Of a stretch of DNA of 64,000 nt, positions 40,854 to 49,987 are shown piece after piece. This stretch comes from an uncultured Clostridia bacterium (GTDB taxonomy: Bacteria > Bacillota > Clostridia > Christensenellales > Aristaeellaceae): NCBI GenBank assembly GCA_934643825.1, contig CAKUCW010000006.1, forward strand, positions 22,047 to 86,046, read 5' to 3'. A program made the position numbers and the translations under genes. Each line of letters opens with the position of its first letter. Position 1 is the stretch's first letter. The notes under the pieces were generated by a model. It was not told the origin of the DNA. It ran no database searches and was given only the letters and a program-made list of their open reading frames with translations.

Positions 40854-40888
40854 AATCCGCTCCAGAAAAACTCTGGAGCGGATTTTTG
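40854..40888. terminator. Bidirectional terminator
   Basis: AATCCGCTCCAGA / TCTGGAGCGGATT with T/A runs outside the stem on both strands. It lies between the ATPase gene and the flavoprotein gene. Confidence 0.8.
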
Positions 40889-41005
40889 ATTAGAGAAATA
40901 CAGTTTCAGTTTCTTCTCGACTTTACAACAAAATGGCTTTGATTTCATTGCTGCTTTGAAGAGTATTCTGCTTGTTTGACATAACAACAAGCGTGTTGAA
41001 CGCCC

Positions 41006-42454
41006 TTATTCCAAGGTATTCATGTATTCCACACTACTGCGTCCTGCCAAACGTCCAAACGTAAACGCATGGGACATCGTCCAACCATTTTCGCAAGCAA
41101 CAGCTGCTGTACCGCCTGCGACATACAGCCCGGGAATAGGTTCTCCATCGACTTTAAGCACTTCAGATTTACCATTTCTAAGAAGACCGCCATAGTTTCC
41201 CATGGAGCCGGGCGCTGTTCTAACAGCATAGTACGGCGGCGTATTCAGGGCAATTAGATTCGTCGTTCTGCCAAAATCTTCATCTACGCCCTTCTCTGCC
41301 ATTTCGTTCCAACGCTCAACGGTCGCTTTTAGATTCGCAGGATCTACCCCGATCTTCTCAGCCAGTTCTTCGATGGTATCGGCAGAAATATACGGATCAT
41401 CCATGATACGCTGCATCATCATGTTATCAATGCCGTTCTGATCGTTGATTGCCCAAAGATATTCACTGTCGTCTTTGCGCATCTGAACAAAGAATTCGTC
41501 CATTTTACGTCGATGCTCATCCGTAAAACGTTGTCCATCTTTACCTATGACAATGCAGCCCCCAGCCTTATGGAATCCGGCGATCGTTGCAGGGAATCCG
41601 CCGACATGATACTGCTTGACCATGTCATAATCCGCCAAGCTGCCTCTGAAGAGATCGACATTCACAATAGCGGCGCCCAATTCTCCCGCCATCATCAATC
41701 CATCACCCGTCGCGCCTACATGTGCTACCGGCAGACATCCTTGATACATGGGCATCAGTCTGCCAACCAAATCGGTATTGTTTCCAAATCCGCCAGTCGC
41801 CAAGACTACCGCTTTTGCTTTAATGCGAATTTCATTTCCATTAGGGTCAACCGCAATTGCACCAATGATTTCGCCATTCTGACCAGTCAGCAGCTTCTTG
41901 CCAGGCGTATTGAGCAACACCTCGATGTCGCGAGATTCGAGTGCATTGCGGAACGGTTCCAAAAATCCGCTTCCTTTGCCCTTAACGTTATGAACCATGC
42001 GCAACGGACCGTAGCTGGGATTGACAACCACTTCGTCCTCAAATGGCACTTTCAATACATCCATCAGCCAGTCAATGGTTTCACCGCATTTTTCCGCCGT
42101 AATGCGCGTCAATTCCGGATCGTTTCTATAATTAGAAAGCTCCATCATGCGATCATAGCACTCATCGGCAGTAACATGTACATCAAATTTTTTGGCTAGA
42201 TGAGTTTCATATCCAGACAGAATACCTTCAGATATGAGCGCCGTTCCTCCAATTGTTCCAATTTTTTCAATGATGATCACATTTTCGCAGCCATTGTCTG
42301 CTGCTTCTACCGCAGCGGAAATACCTGCCGGTCCGCATCCCATAACCAACAGTTCGGTTTCTTTATCCCATTTTTCTTCAGCAAACGCACTTTGGGTCAA
42401 AAGCATAGCTGCCATCAAGCACACTAACAGCAGTGACAGGAAATTCTTTTTCAT
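41006..42454 (-). CDS. Exported FAD-dependent fumarate-reductase-like oxidoreductase
   Basis: A 482-residue flavoprotein with signal peptide (MKKNFLSLLLVCLMAAMLLT, then QSAFA). The Rossmann motif reads ELLVMGCGPAGISAAVEAAD (about 34-53). IEKIGTIGGTALISEG, AVVLATGGFGNN and the C-terminal GLYVAGGTAAVACENGW place it in the FAD_binding_2 fumarate/urocanate reductase family. The substrate region resembles flavocytochrome-type reductases (RFTDEHRRKMDEF). There is no FMN-binding domain, so electrons must come from another exported carrier not seen here. The gene lies in an AT-rich island, unlike its neighbours, suggesting transfer. The ribosome site GGAGG overlaps a tiny upstream frame. Confidence 0.9.
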   Translation of the reverse strand: MKKNFLSLLLVCLMAAMLLTQSAFAEEKWDKETELLVMGCGPAGISAAVEAADNGCENVIIIEKIGTIGGTALISEGILSGYETHLAKKFDVHVTADECYDRMMELSNYRNDPELTRITAEKCGETIDWLMDVLKVPFEDEVVVNPSYGPLRMVHNVKGKGSGFLEPFRNALESRDIEVLLNTPGKKLLTGQNGEIIGAIAVDPNGNEIRIKAKAVVLATGGFGNNTDLVGRLMPMYQGCLPVAHVGATGDGLMMAGELGAAIVNVDLFRGSLADYDMVKQYHVGGFPATIAGFHKAGGCIVIGKDGQRFTDEHRRKMDEFFVQMRKDDSEYLWAINDQNGIDNMMMQRIMDDPYISADTIEELAEKIGVDPANLKATVERWNEMAEKGVDEDFGRTTNLIALNTPPYYAVRTAPGSMGNYGGLLRNGKSEVLKVDGEPIPGLYVAGGTAAVACENGWTMSHAFTFGRLAGRSSVEYMNTLE

Positions 42455-42457
42455 TTT

Positions 42458-42571
42458 CTACCTCCATTGGTTCCCAGTGTTTCTGGTTCCATACAGCGTT
42501 TGGTTTTTCATGTACTCCTTTGCAAGTCCACTTACAATCTTCGATCTCTTCGCAAAGTATGCATCGTTCAT
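42458..42571 (-). CDS. Possible small protein coupled to the flavoprotein gene
   Basis: A 37-codon frame (MNDAYFAKRSKIVSGLAKEY start; end TRNTGNQWR) stops at 42458, three bases before the flavoprotein ATG, with its last codons forming that gene's ribosome site. There is no clear Shine-Dalgarno of its own; an in-frame GTG at 42595 is an alternative. It may be a leader peptide or a decayed gene end. Confidence 0.3.
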   Translation of the reverse strand: MNDAYFAKRSKIVSGLAKEYMKNQTLYGTRNTGNQWR

Positions 42572-43386
42572 GTTTTTCGTTTCAACTTGATTCACGCAAT
42601 CAACATAACCAATTCTTCATAGAGCATAGAAATACTTCATGCAATCACCGATTATCTTTATACCCTTAAAAATAGATTCTCTTTTAAAAAACTCATTTTG
42701 TATATTCCATCATTTTGTTCTGAATAAAAAACTTCATTTAGTTTATCTGATCATCCATCACCTCAATTTCAAAACAGCGTATAAATAAATTGAATCTTAT
42801 TCACTTTTAACCTGTTGTCTGATCGATTATTTAGCAAATAAAGCAACGAAAACGGCTCATATTACGTCCTTCAACCAAATCGCAGCTCATTTTGCTCATC
42901 GAATCGCCGTGAAACGATGGATATATATTCTTTGTCATTTCAGTTTTCCGTTCTATCTTTATGGGTATATGATATTTAGAAAAGCGCTGATATTAAGACT
43001 TTCCTGCAAATAGGGCTATCTTCAATTTTTTTGATATTCCGTTTAATTTTCCCCTCCCGATTCTTCACAAAAACACAAAACTGCTCACGATGATGTGCCA
43101 GGTTACGAAAACCCCTCGTTCTTTCCACATCCTACAAAATGTAAACGGATTTCTTGTATGTTTTATTCTAGCATCGCCCAATAATCATTGTCAAGTTTTT
43201 GATAATTATATTCCAAAATTTTATGCATTTATTACTTGTATCACTCGAGAAACTTCAGCAAAGAAGCAGCTAATTCTCTTTACGGAAGTCCTGATGACTT
43301 TTCCTTTTTCTACTGTACGATCCACTGTCCCTGTGTAACATTTCTCCCTATCCTTGTTAGGAATCTTTCCCGAGCTGCTCTCTGTG
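42572..43386. other. AT-rich gene-less stretch, probable long leader of the flavoprotein mRNA
   Basis: About 800 bp of low G+C with no credible gene on either strand. A minus-strand promoter at 43165-43194 would give a leader of roughly 700 nt for the flavoprotein gene. I see no known riboswitch motif in it. Confidence 0.55.
43165..43194 (-). promoter_or_regulatory. Promoter upstream of the flavoprotein gene
   Basis: Minus strand TTGACA (43189-43194), 18 bp, TAGAAT (43165-43170). Confidence 0.6.
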
Positions 43387-44340
43387 TTATTCCACCCAAG
43401 TCAGCAGCGCATCCACCTGTCCGCAAAGGCTCGTCTTTTCGCACTTTGCAGGCAAAAATACGCAGTCCCCGCGCTGCAAGGTCATCTCGCCGTCTTCCCA
43501 AATCAGTTTGCCGTCGCCCAGTGCGCAGAGCAGGACGAAGTGTTCCGGCGTAAGCGGAAGCTCCATGGCGCTTTCGCAATGCCAGCGTTCCAAAACAAAC
43601 GCACGCTCATCAATGTACCGCGTCACCGTGCCGCCGGGCTTTTCGCTCGTCGCGCCCGCGCACGGCGGCAGATGCAGCGACACATTCGTCACATCCAGTC
43701 CTTTTTGGATGTGCAGTTCGCGTCCTTTTCCCTGCGCGTCCACGCGATCCCAGTCGTAAAAGCGATAGGTCACGTCGCTGGATTGCTGAATCTCCATCAG
43801 CGTTACGCCGCCGCCCAGCGCATGCACCATGCCCGCCGGGATATAATACACGTCGCCCGGTTTCACATTCACTTTGTTCAAACACGCCTGAACCGCCGCG
43901 CCGCCCTCTTCGCAGGCGCTCGCCAGCGCTTCCCGGCTCACGCCCTCGCGGATGCCATAGACGATCTGCGCCCCGGGTTCCGCGTCCAAAATCACCCACG
44001 CCTCTGTTTTGCCGAGCTTGCCATGCTCATTCTTCCGCGCATAAGCGTCGTCCGGATGCACCTGAACAGAGAGCATATCTCCGGCAGAAATCAGTTTGAG
44101 CAGCAGCGGAAACTCCGTTCCGACCTTCGTACCGCGCATCGCTTCGCCGCCGGCATCGAGCAATTCGCTGAGCGTATGCCCTTCGCTGTCGCGGCTCTCA
44201 AGCCCGGGCAGTACGGATACTTCGAGGCTTTCCCCCGTTCGCGGATCGGGAATCGCCTTGTGCAGCCTGCGCAGCCCCTCGCATCCCCACGGCGTCGCAC
44301 TGCCATAGCGGAAAGCGGGAATCATTTTAATCGGTTTCAT
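43387..44340 (-). CDS. manA: Mannose-6-phosphate isomerase, class I
   Basis: A 317-residue cupin isomerase interconverting mannose-6-P and fructose-6-P. Zinc ligands lie in LSVQVHPDDAYA (Gln/His) and in the EAWVILDAEPGA region (Glu), with the third His in YYIPAGMVHALGGG. The ITLMEIQQSSDVTYRFYDWD segment (here VTLMEIQ...) is typical of the Bacillus-type ManA. The C-terminal cupin is degenerate, as usual. AAGGAG lies eight to nine bases before ATG. It is divergent from the AraC gene. Confidence 0.95.
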   Translation of the reverse strand: MKPIKMIPAFRYGSATPWGCEGLRRLHKAIPDPRTGESLEVSVLPGLESRDSEGHTLSELLDAGGEAMRGTKVGTEFPLLLKLISAGDMLSVQVHPDDAYARKNEHGKLGKTEAWVILDAEPGAQIVYGIREGVSREALASACEEGGAAVQACLNKVNVKPGDVYYIPAGMVHALGGGVTLMEIQQSSDVTYRFYDWDRVDAQGKGRELHIQKGLDVTNVSLHLPPCAGATSEKPGGTVTRYIDERAFVLERWHCESAMELPLTPEHFVLLCALGDGKLIWEDGEMTLQRGDCVFLPAKCEKTSLCGQVDALLTWVE

Positions 44341-44518
44341 CGGGTGTCACTCCTTCGAATACTCTGTTTCTGATTATGAAGGATACACTTTCTTTCGCCT
44401 TCTGTCAAGCCGATTTCCGCCCGTTTAAGCCCGGTTGTGAAGCAGGTCCGGGCTGCATTTTACGCCGTTTTAAATAGCGACGCAAGGCATCCGTTCGGGC
44501 GGGAAGGCAGATCCATGC

Positions 44519-44547
44519 TTGACACCTTCGCAGAACAAATTTATACT
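44519..44547 (+). promoter_or_regulatory. Promoter of the AraC-type regulator
   Basis: TTGACA (44519-44524), a 17-bp spacer and TATACT (44542-44547), about 30 bp before the start codon. Confidence 0.8.
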
Positions 44548-44577
44548 GAAAGGGCAAATTCAGGAAGGAGGGTACCG

Positions 44578-45591
44578 ATGTCCCATTCATCTGAGCAGGA
44601 GATTATGGCGCGTCTTTCTCATGTGCCGTGCGGAAAGCCGATCGTCAACCATCTTTCCGATCCCTGTACGCATTCCGCGCTGAGCGCCTGCCATCGGTGC
44701 GCGATGTGCGACAGGGAAAGCAAAGCCCAGCTCGATACGCTGACGCTTTATCCCGGCGTTGAGCTTTGTTTTCAAACCTATCTTTCTTCCTCGTTCACCC
44801 ATCGTCACAGCATGCCTTCCTCAACCGTCATGGAGATCAACCACTGTCGGACGGGGCGCATCGGCTGGCGGATGAAGGACGGGCTTTCGCTCTATCTGGG
44901 CGAAGGCGATGTTTCGCTGCACAGCATCAGCCGCTGCACGCAGTCCGAGATCGAGTTCCCGCTGCACTGTTACGAAGGGTTGTTCTTCTCGATCGATGTT
45001 GACGCGTTGGATGCGCAGCCGCCCGAGCTGATGCGGGAAGCCGGCGTTTGCGCACGCGGCCTGTACGACCGCTTCTGCCGGGAAAGCAGCGCAACGCTTT
45101 CCGCCTGCCCGCAGAACGCGGCGATATTTGACGGATTGTATACGTTCGACCGGGCGATTCTTCTGCCCTATGCGCGGCTCAAGTTTCAGGAGCTGATGCT
45201 GGTTCTTTCGCGCACGCCCGCACCGGTTTCCACAACAACGCCCTATAAAGCCGACCAGATTGCCGTCGTCCGCCAGATTCACGAGGAGCTGCTCTCCGAT
45301 TTGGGGCAGCGGCGCACGATTGAAGAGCTTTCCAAGCGCTATCTGATGAACCCTTCCACGCTGAAGGACGTTTTCAAGTTTGTCTATGGTCAGCCGATTG
45401 CCGCCCATATGAAGGAGCATCGGCTGGAACGCGCCGCGCTGCTTCTGCGCACGACGGATGCTTCCCTCTCCGAAATCGCGGCGCAGGTTGGCTATGAAAG
45501 TCAAAGCAAATTCAGCTCTGCCTTCAAGAGCGTTTACGGCGTCCTGCCGCGTGAATATCGGAAACAGACCTTCCGGCTCAAATCAGAATAA
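44578..45591 (+). CDS. AraC-family transcriptional regulator
   Basis: A 337-residue regulator; AAGGAGGG precedes ATG 44578. The N-terminal half has clustered Cys (CHRCAMC, about 39-45) and a cupin-like ligand region (MEINHCRTGRIGWRMKDGLS, LYLGEGDVSLHSIS). The C-terminal AraC DNA-binding domain holds two HTHs: RTIEELSKRYLMNPSTLKDV and ASLSEIAAQVGYESQSKFSS with FKSVYGVLPREYRK. It is of the PchR/siderophore-regulator subtype by its 'MNPSTLKDVFK..YG.PI..YM' pattern. The target is unknown; no transport gene is adjacent. Confidence 0.9.
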   Translation: MSHSSEQEIMARLSHVPCGKPIVNHLSDPCTHSALSACHRCAMCDRESKAQLDTLTLYPGVELCFQTYLSSSFTHRHSMPSSTVMEINHCRTGRIGWRMKDGLSLYLGEGDVSLHSISRCTQSEIEFPLHCYEGLFFSIDVDALDAQPPELMREAGVCARGLYDRFCRESSATLSACPQNAAIFDGLYTFDRAILLPYARLKFQELMLVLSRTPAPVSTTTPYKADQIAVVRQIHEELLSDLGQRRTIEELSKRYLMNPSTLKDVFKFVYGQPIAAHMKEHRLERAALLLRTTDASLSEIAAQVGYESQSKFSSAFKSVYGVLPREYRKQTFRLKSE

Positions 45592-45592
45592 A

Positions 45593-45769
45593 CGGAGCTG
45601 TCAAGTTTAAACCGAACATTTCAAGAAAATAAATATCTAAGCGCGATTAGGATATGGGGCTTTGCCCCATCGCCCCACCAAAGGGCTTTCCGCTCGCCCT
45701 TTGGAAACCTTCGGGCTCAAATACTTCGTTTTTTCTTGAAATATCGGTGTTGTTAGCTTGACAGCTCCG
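45593..45769. mobile_element. Repeat family C, copy 2
   Basis: Perfect 13-bp outer inverted repeats CGGAGCTGTCAAG / CTTGACAGCTCCG, then ACATTTCAAGAAA / TTTCTTGAAATAT. It begins 2 bp after the AraC stop codon. The central CCAAAGGGC/GCCCTTTGG hairpin has a shorter loop than in copies 1 and 3. No open frame. Confidence 0.7.
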
Positions 45770-45788
45770 TCTTATATTCGCGTTATTT

Positions 45789-47675
45789 TTACAGATCATG
45801 GACGCGCAGCGCACGGATGGCATTGAGCACGGCGAGAATCATCACGCCGACATCCGCGAAAATCGCCGCCCACATGTTGGCTATACCAAAGGCGCCAAGC
45901 GCCAGGCAGCCGAACTTGACCACCAGCGCAAAGATGATGTTCTGGTAGACAATGCCGATGCACTTGCGGGAGATTTTAATCGCCTTGGCAATCTTCATCG
46001 GATCATCATCCATCAGCACGACATCCGCCGCTTCGATGGCGGCGTCCGAACCCATCGCGCCCATGGCAATGCCGATGTCTGCGCGGGTTAAAACGGGCGC
46101 GTCGTTGATGCCGTCTCCGACGAAGGCAAGCTTTGCCTTGCCGCCCTTTTCCGCAAGCAGCTCCTCCACCTTTTTCACCTTGTCGGCGGGCAGAAGCTCG
46201 CTGCAAACCCTGTCTATGCCCAATTCGGATGCAACCTGATCCGCTACGCGCTTGGCGTCGCCGGTGAGCATCACCGTCTTCTCCACGCCCGCACGCTTGA
46301 GCGCCGCAATCGCCGCCTTGGAATTCGGCTTCACGATATCGGAAATCACGATATGTCCGGCATACTCGCCGTCGATCGCCATGTGAATGATCGTGCCCAC
46401 GCGGTGGCAGTCGCGGTATTCCACACCGAGCGCCGCCATCAGCTTGGTGTTGCCCACCGCCACGTCATGACCATCGACCTTGGCGCGGATGCCCTTGCCG
46501 CTCAGCTCCTGAATGTCCGATACGCGGTCGCGGTCGATCTCCCTGCCGTATGCCTTTTGCAGGCTCTTGCTGATGGGATGAGAGGACGCACACTCTGCCA
46601 GCGCCGCATATTCAAGCAGCCGTTCTTCTTCCATCTTGTTGTGATGAACGCCCGTCACCTCAAACACGCCCTGCGTCAGCGTGCCGGTCTTGTCAAATAC
46701 GACAGTCTTGACCTCAGACAGCGTTTCCAGATAGTTGGAACCCTTGATCAGCACGCCTTCCTTGCTCGCGCCGCCGATGCCGGCGAAGAAGCTGAGCGGA
46801 ATGCTGATGACCAGCGCACAGGGGCAGGAGATCACCAGGAAGGTCAGGGCGCGGTAGATCCACTCGCCCCATTGCGCAGCCTGTCCCATGAACAGCAGAC
46901 GGACAAGCGGCGGCAGAACAGCCAGCGCCAACGCGCCATAGCAAACCGCGGGCGTGTAGACTCGGGCAAACTTGGAGATGAAGTCCTCCGAACGGGACTT
47001 ATGCGAACTGGAATCCTCCACCAGCTCCAAAATCTTGGATACGGTCGATTCGCCGAATTCCTTCGTCGTCCGGATGGTCAGCACGCCCGTCATGTTGATG
47101 CAGCCGCTGATGATCTCGTCGCCCGGCTTGACGTCACGCGGCAGGCTCTCGCCCGTCAGCGCACTGGTGTTCAGGCTGGATGCGCCGGTCAGCACGACGC
47201 CGTCAATCGGCACCTTTTCGCCCGGCTGAACGATGATCGTGCTGCCGATTTCCACCTCATCGGGATCAACCTTCTCCAGCTTGCCGTCGCGCTCGATGTT
47301 GGCGTAGTCCGGACGGATATCCATCAGCGCACTGATGTTCTTTCGGCTCCTGCCGACGGCATAGCTCTGGAACAGTTCGCCAATCTGATAAAACAGCATG
47401 ACGGAAATGGCTTCCGTGTAGCTGCCGCTCTTTTCGTAAATCGCCAAGGCAAACGCGCCGACCGTCGCAACCGCCATCAAGAAATTCTCATCGAAAACCC
47501 TGCCGTTGAGAATGCCCTTCCATGCCTTGCGCAGAATGTCATAGCCGATGACCAGATACGCGACCAGATACAGCGCCAGCCGCACCAGCCCTGTCACCGG
47601 CAGGAAATGCAGCACAATGAGCATCGCCGCGGCAATCACAATACGCGCCAACATCTTTTTCTGCTTCTTGTTCAT
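45789..47675 (-). CDS. Heavy-metal P1B-type ATPase (Cd/Zn/Co exporter type)
   Basis: A 628-residue membrane pump. No N-terminal metal-binding domain; membrane segments run through residues ~8-95, followed by the A-domain SALTGESLPRDVKPGDE, the transmembrane metal site VISCPCALVISIPLSF (CPC), the phosphorylation motif VVFDKTGTLT, the HP motif in CASSHPISKSLQ, and GDGINDAPVLTRADIGIAMG. The set fits ZntA/CadA. It is transcribed after a separate HMA chaperone gene, which may replace the missing domain. An operator-like site and a hairpin lie in the 104-bp gap. Confidence 0.94.
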   Translation of the reverse strand: MNKKQKKMLARIVIAAAMLIVLHFLPVTGLVRLALYLVAYLVIGYDILRKAWKGILNGRVFDENFLMAVATVGAFALAIYEKSGSYTEAISVMLFYQIGELFQSYAVGRSRKNISALMDIRPDYANIERDGKLEKVDPDEVEIGSTIIVQPGEKVPIDGVVLTGASSLNTSALTGESLPRDVKPGDEIISGCINMTGVLTIRTTKEFGESTVSKILELVEDSSSHKSRSEDFISKFARVYTPAVCYGALALAVLPPLVRLLFMGQAAQWGEWIYRALTFLVISCPCALVISIPLSFFAGIGGASKEGVLIKGSNYLETLSEVKTVVFDKTGTLTQGVFEVTGVHHNKMEEERLLEYAALAECASSHPISKSLQKAYGREIDRDRVSDIQELSGKGIRAKVDGHDVAVGNTKLMAALGVEYRDCHRVGTIIHMAIDGEYAGHIVISDIVKPNSKAAIAALKRAGVEKTVMLTGDAKRVADQVASELGIDRVCSELLPADKVKKVEELLAEKGGKAKLAFVGDGINDAPVLTRADIGIAMGAMGSDAAIEAADVVLMDDDPMKIAKAIKISRKCIGIVYQNIIFALVVKFGCLALGAFGIANMWAAIFADVGVMILAVLNAIRALRVHDL

Positions 47676-47708
47676 ACGCTTATCCTGTCCTTCCGTCCTT
47701 GCTTTCGA

Positions 47709-47724
47709 TTAAGCATCCGTTTAA
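47709..47724. promoter_or_regulatory. ArsR operator-like palindrome before the metal ATPase
   Basis: TTAAGC-N4-GTTTAA, an imperfect palindrome resembling the site at 48036-48051; probably recognised by the neighbouring ArsR/SmtB repressor. Confidence 0.5.
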
Positions 47725-47779
47725 TCATATGCCGTAAAATCGCGCCTCATTTCCGAGGAAATAAGGCGCGGAATCTCAC

Positions 47780-47998
47780 TTAAAGCTCGATCTCGCAGTC
47801 CGGCTCGACCTTTTTGCATGCCTTCAGCACGGCTTGCATGACATTCTTCACGTCAGCGCCTTCGGCAAATTCGACAATCATTTTCTGGGTCATGAAATTG
47901 ACGGTCGCGCTCGCAACGCCTTCGGTCTTGCGGGTGGCTTCTTCCATCAGGTTCGCGCAGTTGGCGCAATCCACTTCGATCTTGTACGTCTTTTTCAT
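47780..47998 (-). CDS. Heavy-metal-associated (HMA) metallochaperone
   Basis: A 72-residue HMA-fold protein with the metal site VDCANCANLM (CxxC, residues 8-11 region). AAGGAG lies ten bases before ATG 47998. It carries soft metal ions to the P1B ATPase encoded downstream. The acidic end (EPDCEIEL) adds a further Cys. The ferredoxin-like fold length is complete. Confidence 0.9.
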   Translation of the reverse strand: MKKTYKIEVDCANCANLMEEATRKTEGVASATVNFMTQKMIVEFAEGADVKNVMQAVLKACKKVEPDCEIEL

Positions 47999-48035
47999 TG
48001 TGATGATCTCCTTTTCCGAACTTATCTTTTCACAA

Positions 48036-48051
48036 TTAAGCACTTGTTTAT
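48036..48051. promoter_or_regulatory. ArsR operator-like palindrome upstream of the HMA gene
   Basis: TTAAGCACTTGTTTAT, closely matching 47709-47724, in the divergent region between the ArsR and HMA genes. Confidence 0.5.
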
Positions 48052-48214
48052 TCGATGTACTTGCAGTATAATACCGTATACATCAGAAAGCAAGCTTTTT
48101 TGAAATTCCCGTCCAATCGGGCGAAAAGGATTTCCGAATGGGCGAATCGGGGCATGCTTTCTCCGCTTGCTTTCCGCGCCGCATATGCATGATATCGTAA
48201 AGGAGTCTTCTTGT

Positions 48215-48568
48215 ATGGATCTGCCGCATTCCCATCATTCGAACCATCCGGACGCAATGCTTGCGACACTCAATGATTCAGAGCATTTCCAGCTCGTCGC
48301 AAATGTATTCAAGCAGCTCGGCGACCCGACACGCGTGCGCCTGTTTTGGCTGCTCTGCCATGATGAGGACTGCGTCATCAACCTGTCCGCCATGATGGGG
48401 ATGTCCGCACCGGCGATCTCCCATCATCTGCGTCCGCTGCGCGATGCAGGTTTGGTCGTCACCCGCCGTGAAGGGAAGGAAGTCTATTATCGCGCCGCCG
48501 ATACGATCCAAAGCCAGCTTCTGCATCATATGATCGAACAGGTCATGGAAATCACCTGCCCGGATTAA
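48215..48568 (+). CDS. ArsR/SmtB-family metal-responsive repressor
   Basis: A 117-residue winged-helix repressor; AAAGGAG precedes ATG 48215. His-rich N-terminus (DLPHSHHSNHPD), then VFKQLGDPTRVRLFWLLCHD, the Cys pair C..DEDC in the alpha3 metal site, and the recognition helix MSAPAISHHLRPLRDAG. It is divergent from the HMA-ATPase operon and probably releases the two palindromes when Zn/Cd binds. The His-rich N-terminus may add metal ligands. Confidence 0.92.
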   Translation: MDLPHSHHSNHPDAMLATLNDSEHFQLVANVFKQLGDPTRVRLFWLLCHDEDCVINLSAMMGMSAPAISHHLRPLRDAGLVVTRREGKEVYYRAADTIQSQLLHHMIEQVMEITCPD

Positions 48569-48571
48569 ACC

Positions 48572-48897
48572 CCCCTTCTTCAAACCGCCGCGAAGCGAAG
48601 AAGGGAGTCTGAGGGGGGAATCCCCCTCAGGCGGGTTTGGGCGGCAGCCCAAGGTAACCCCGTAACCCCAAAAATCGCGAAGCGATTTAAAAAAGCATGA
48701 ATCAGGAAGCGAAGCGACCCCTGATTCCGCTAACCTCTCTTCAAACCGCCGCGAAGCGAAGATGGGAGTCTGAGGGGGAATCCCCCTCAGGCAGGCTTGG
48801 GCGGCAGCCCAAACGTTCCCCCGTAACCCCAAAATCGCGAAGCGATTTAAAAGAAGCATGAATCAGGAAGCGAAGCGACCCCTGATTCCGCTACCCC
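48572..48897. repeat. Repeat family B, two tandem copies
   Basis: Two units of ~165 bp, each AAACCGCCGCGAAGCGAAG, GGGAGTCTGAGGGGGAATCC, GGGCGGCAGCCCAA and AATCAGGAAGCGAAGCGACC. They follow the ArsR stop directly and fill the gap to the next terminator. Confidence 0.85.
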
Positions 48898-49039
48898 TAA
48901 AAAACGTAGTTTCAGAGCAGAATGCAAAGCATTCTGCAATTGAAACGGGTCTGCGCCGGAAAGCATGGCTTTCAACGCACCCTAGCCTTCAACCCGCATT
49001 GTTGCCCTCTCGCGTCCATAAGATTGGCTCATCCATATG

Positions 49040-49079
49040 AAAACGGTTCGTCTCTTTGAAAGAGGCGAACCGTTTGCTG
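49040..49079. terminator. Terminator of the SH3-protein gene
   Basis: AAACGGTTCGTCTCTTT / AAAGAGGCGAACCGTTT, a perfect-length stem lying about 30 bp past the minus-strand gene's stop. Confidence 0.75.
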
Positions 49080-49109
49080 TTTCATTGTAAACGCTGTTGC
49101 GCAAAAACC

Positions 49110-49748
49110 TTATTGTCCGCGGCTGGTCATCGACTTGTACATAAAGCCGCAAACGCCGGTTTCCTCGTCATAGACCTGACACCATGTGCGGTTCTCCGCA
49201 AGCACATACAGCTCCGCGCCGTCGTAGTAGCGCGTGATGACCGGCATGCTCATGCTCGGCGCCCAACGCATATTGACATAGCTGCCGCTCTTGCTGGGCT
49301 TTACGGTGCAGGTCTCGCCGACCTTGTTAAAGCCCTTGAACATGCCGGTGTCTACGGTGACCGTATTGTCCGAAGAATTGTCTTTGCCCGACGGCTTTTC
49401 GTCCTCTCTGTCCTTCGGCTGGTCATACGTCAGATAGCGCTCGTTCATGTAGCCGTTGAAGCACTTGCCGTTTTGATCGTAGTAGTGAATGCGGTACCAC
49501 TTTTCATCCGCGCCGTTCACAATGCTCTCATAAACGTAAACCTGTGAGCCATACGGCACCTTGAACACGCTGTCATACTTAGCGCCCGGGCTGGAACGCA
49601 TGCTCACCGTGTCGCTGCTCTGGGTGGTGATATACATTTTGCTGCCGGTTTCAGCCGCTTCTTCCGCCGTTATGGCGAGCGCCGGAATCGCCAGCGCCGT
49701 CAGCATCAGGATCGTCAAAGCCAAAACCAAAATCCGCTTTGTCTTCAT
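49110..49748 (-). CDS. Secreted protein with two SH3-type domains
   Basis: A 212-residue exported protein; GAGGAGG lies nine bases before ATG 49748. Signal peptide MKTKRILVLALTILMLTALA with cleavage near ALA-ITA. The first SH3-like unit (SSDTVSMRSSPGAKYDSVFK, about 43-62) and the second (SGSYVNMRWAPSMSMPVITR, about 152-171) are joined by a charged linker (QPKDREDEKPSGKDNSSDN). Such proteins usually bind peptidoglycan. Monocistronic. Confidence 0.88.
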   Translation of the reverse strand: MKTKRILVLALTILMLTALAIPALAITAEEAAETGSKMYITTQSSDTVSMRSSPGAKYDSVFKVPYGSQVYVYESIVNGADEKWYRIHYYDQNGKCFNGYMNERYLTYDQPKDREDEKPSGKDNSSDNTVTVDTGMFKGFNKVGETCTVKPSKSGSYVNMRWAPSMSMPVITRYYDGAELYVLAENRTWCQVYDEETGVCGFMYKSMTSRGQ

Positions 49749-49987
49749 TATGCTCATCCTCCTCATACTTTCCGTATGATTTCTTTTCGGCAAACCGTGG
49801 TTAAAACCCTTTTTGTTTTTCCACGTTCTTCCTTCTATTCATAAAGACGGAACAAACCGTGTTTTTCTTGCGCCCGACGCAAAAAAACTTTATTGCATGA
49901 AGGCGGCAATCGGGTCATGAACCAAAGTGAGAGCTGCTCTCCCCTTGCGGCTTGAACAGCTCTCCCAGCTCATCATAACGCCTGCGT

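Noticed and set aside
42572..43386. Riboswitch or T-box in the long AT-rich leader
   Set aside because: I looked for T-box, FMN, SAM and similar conserved cores and saw none; only a promoter is supported.
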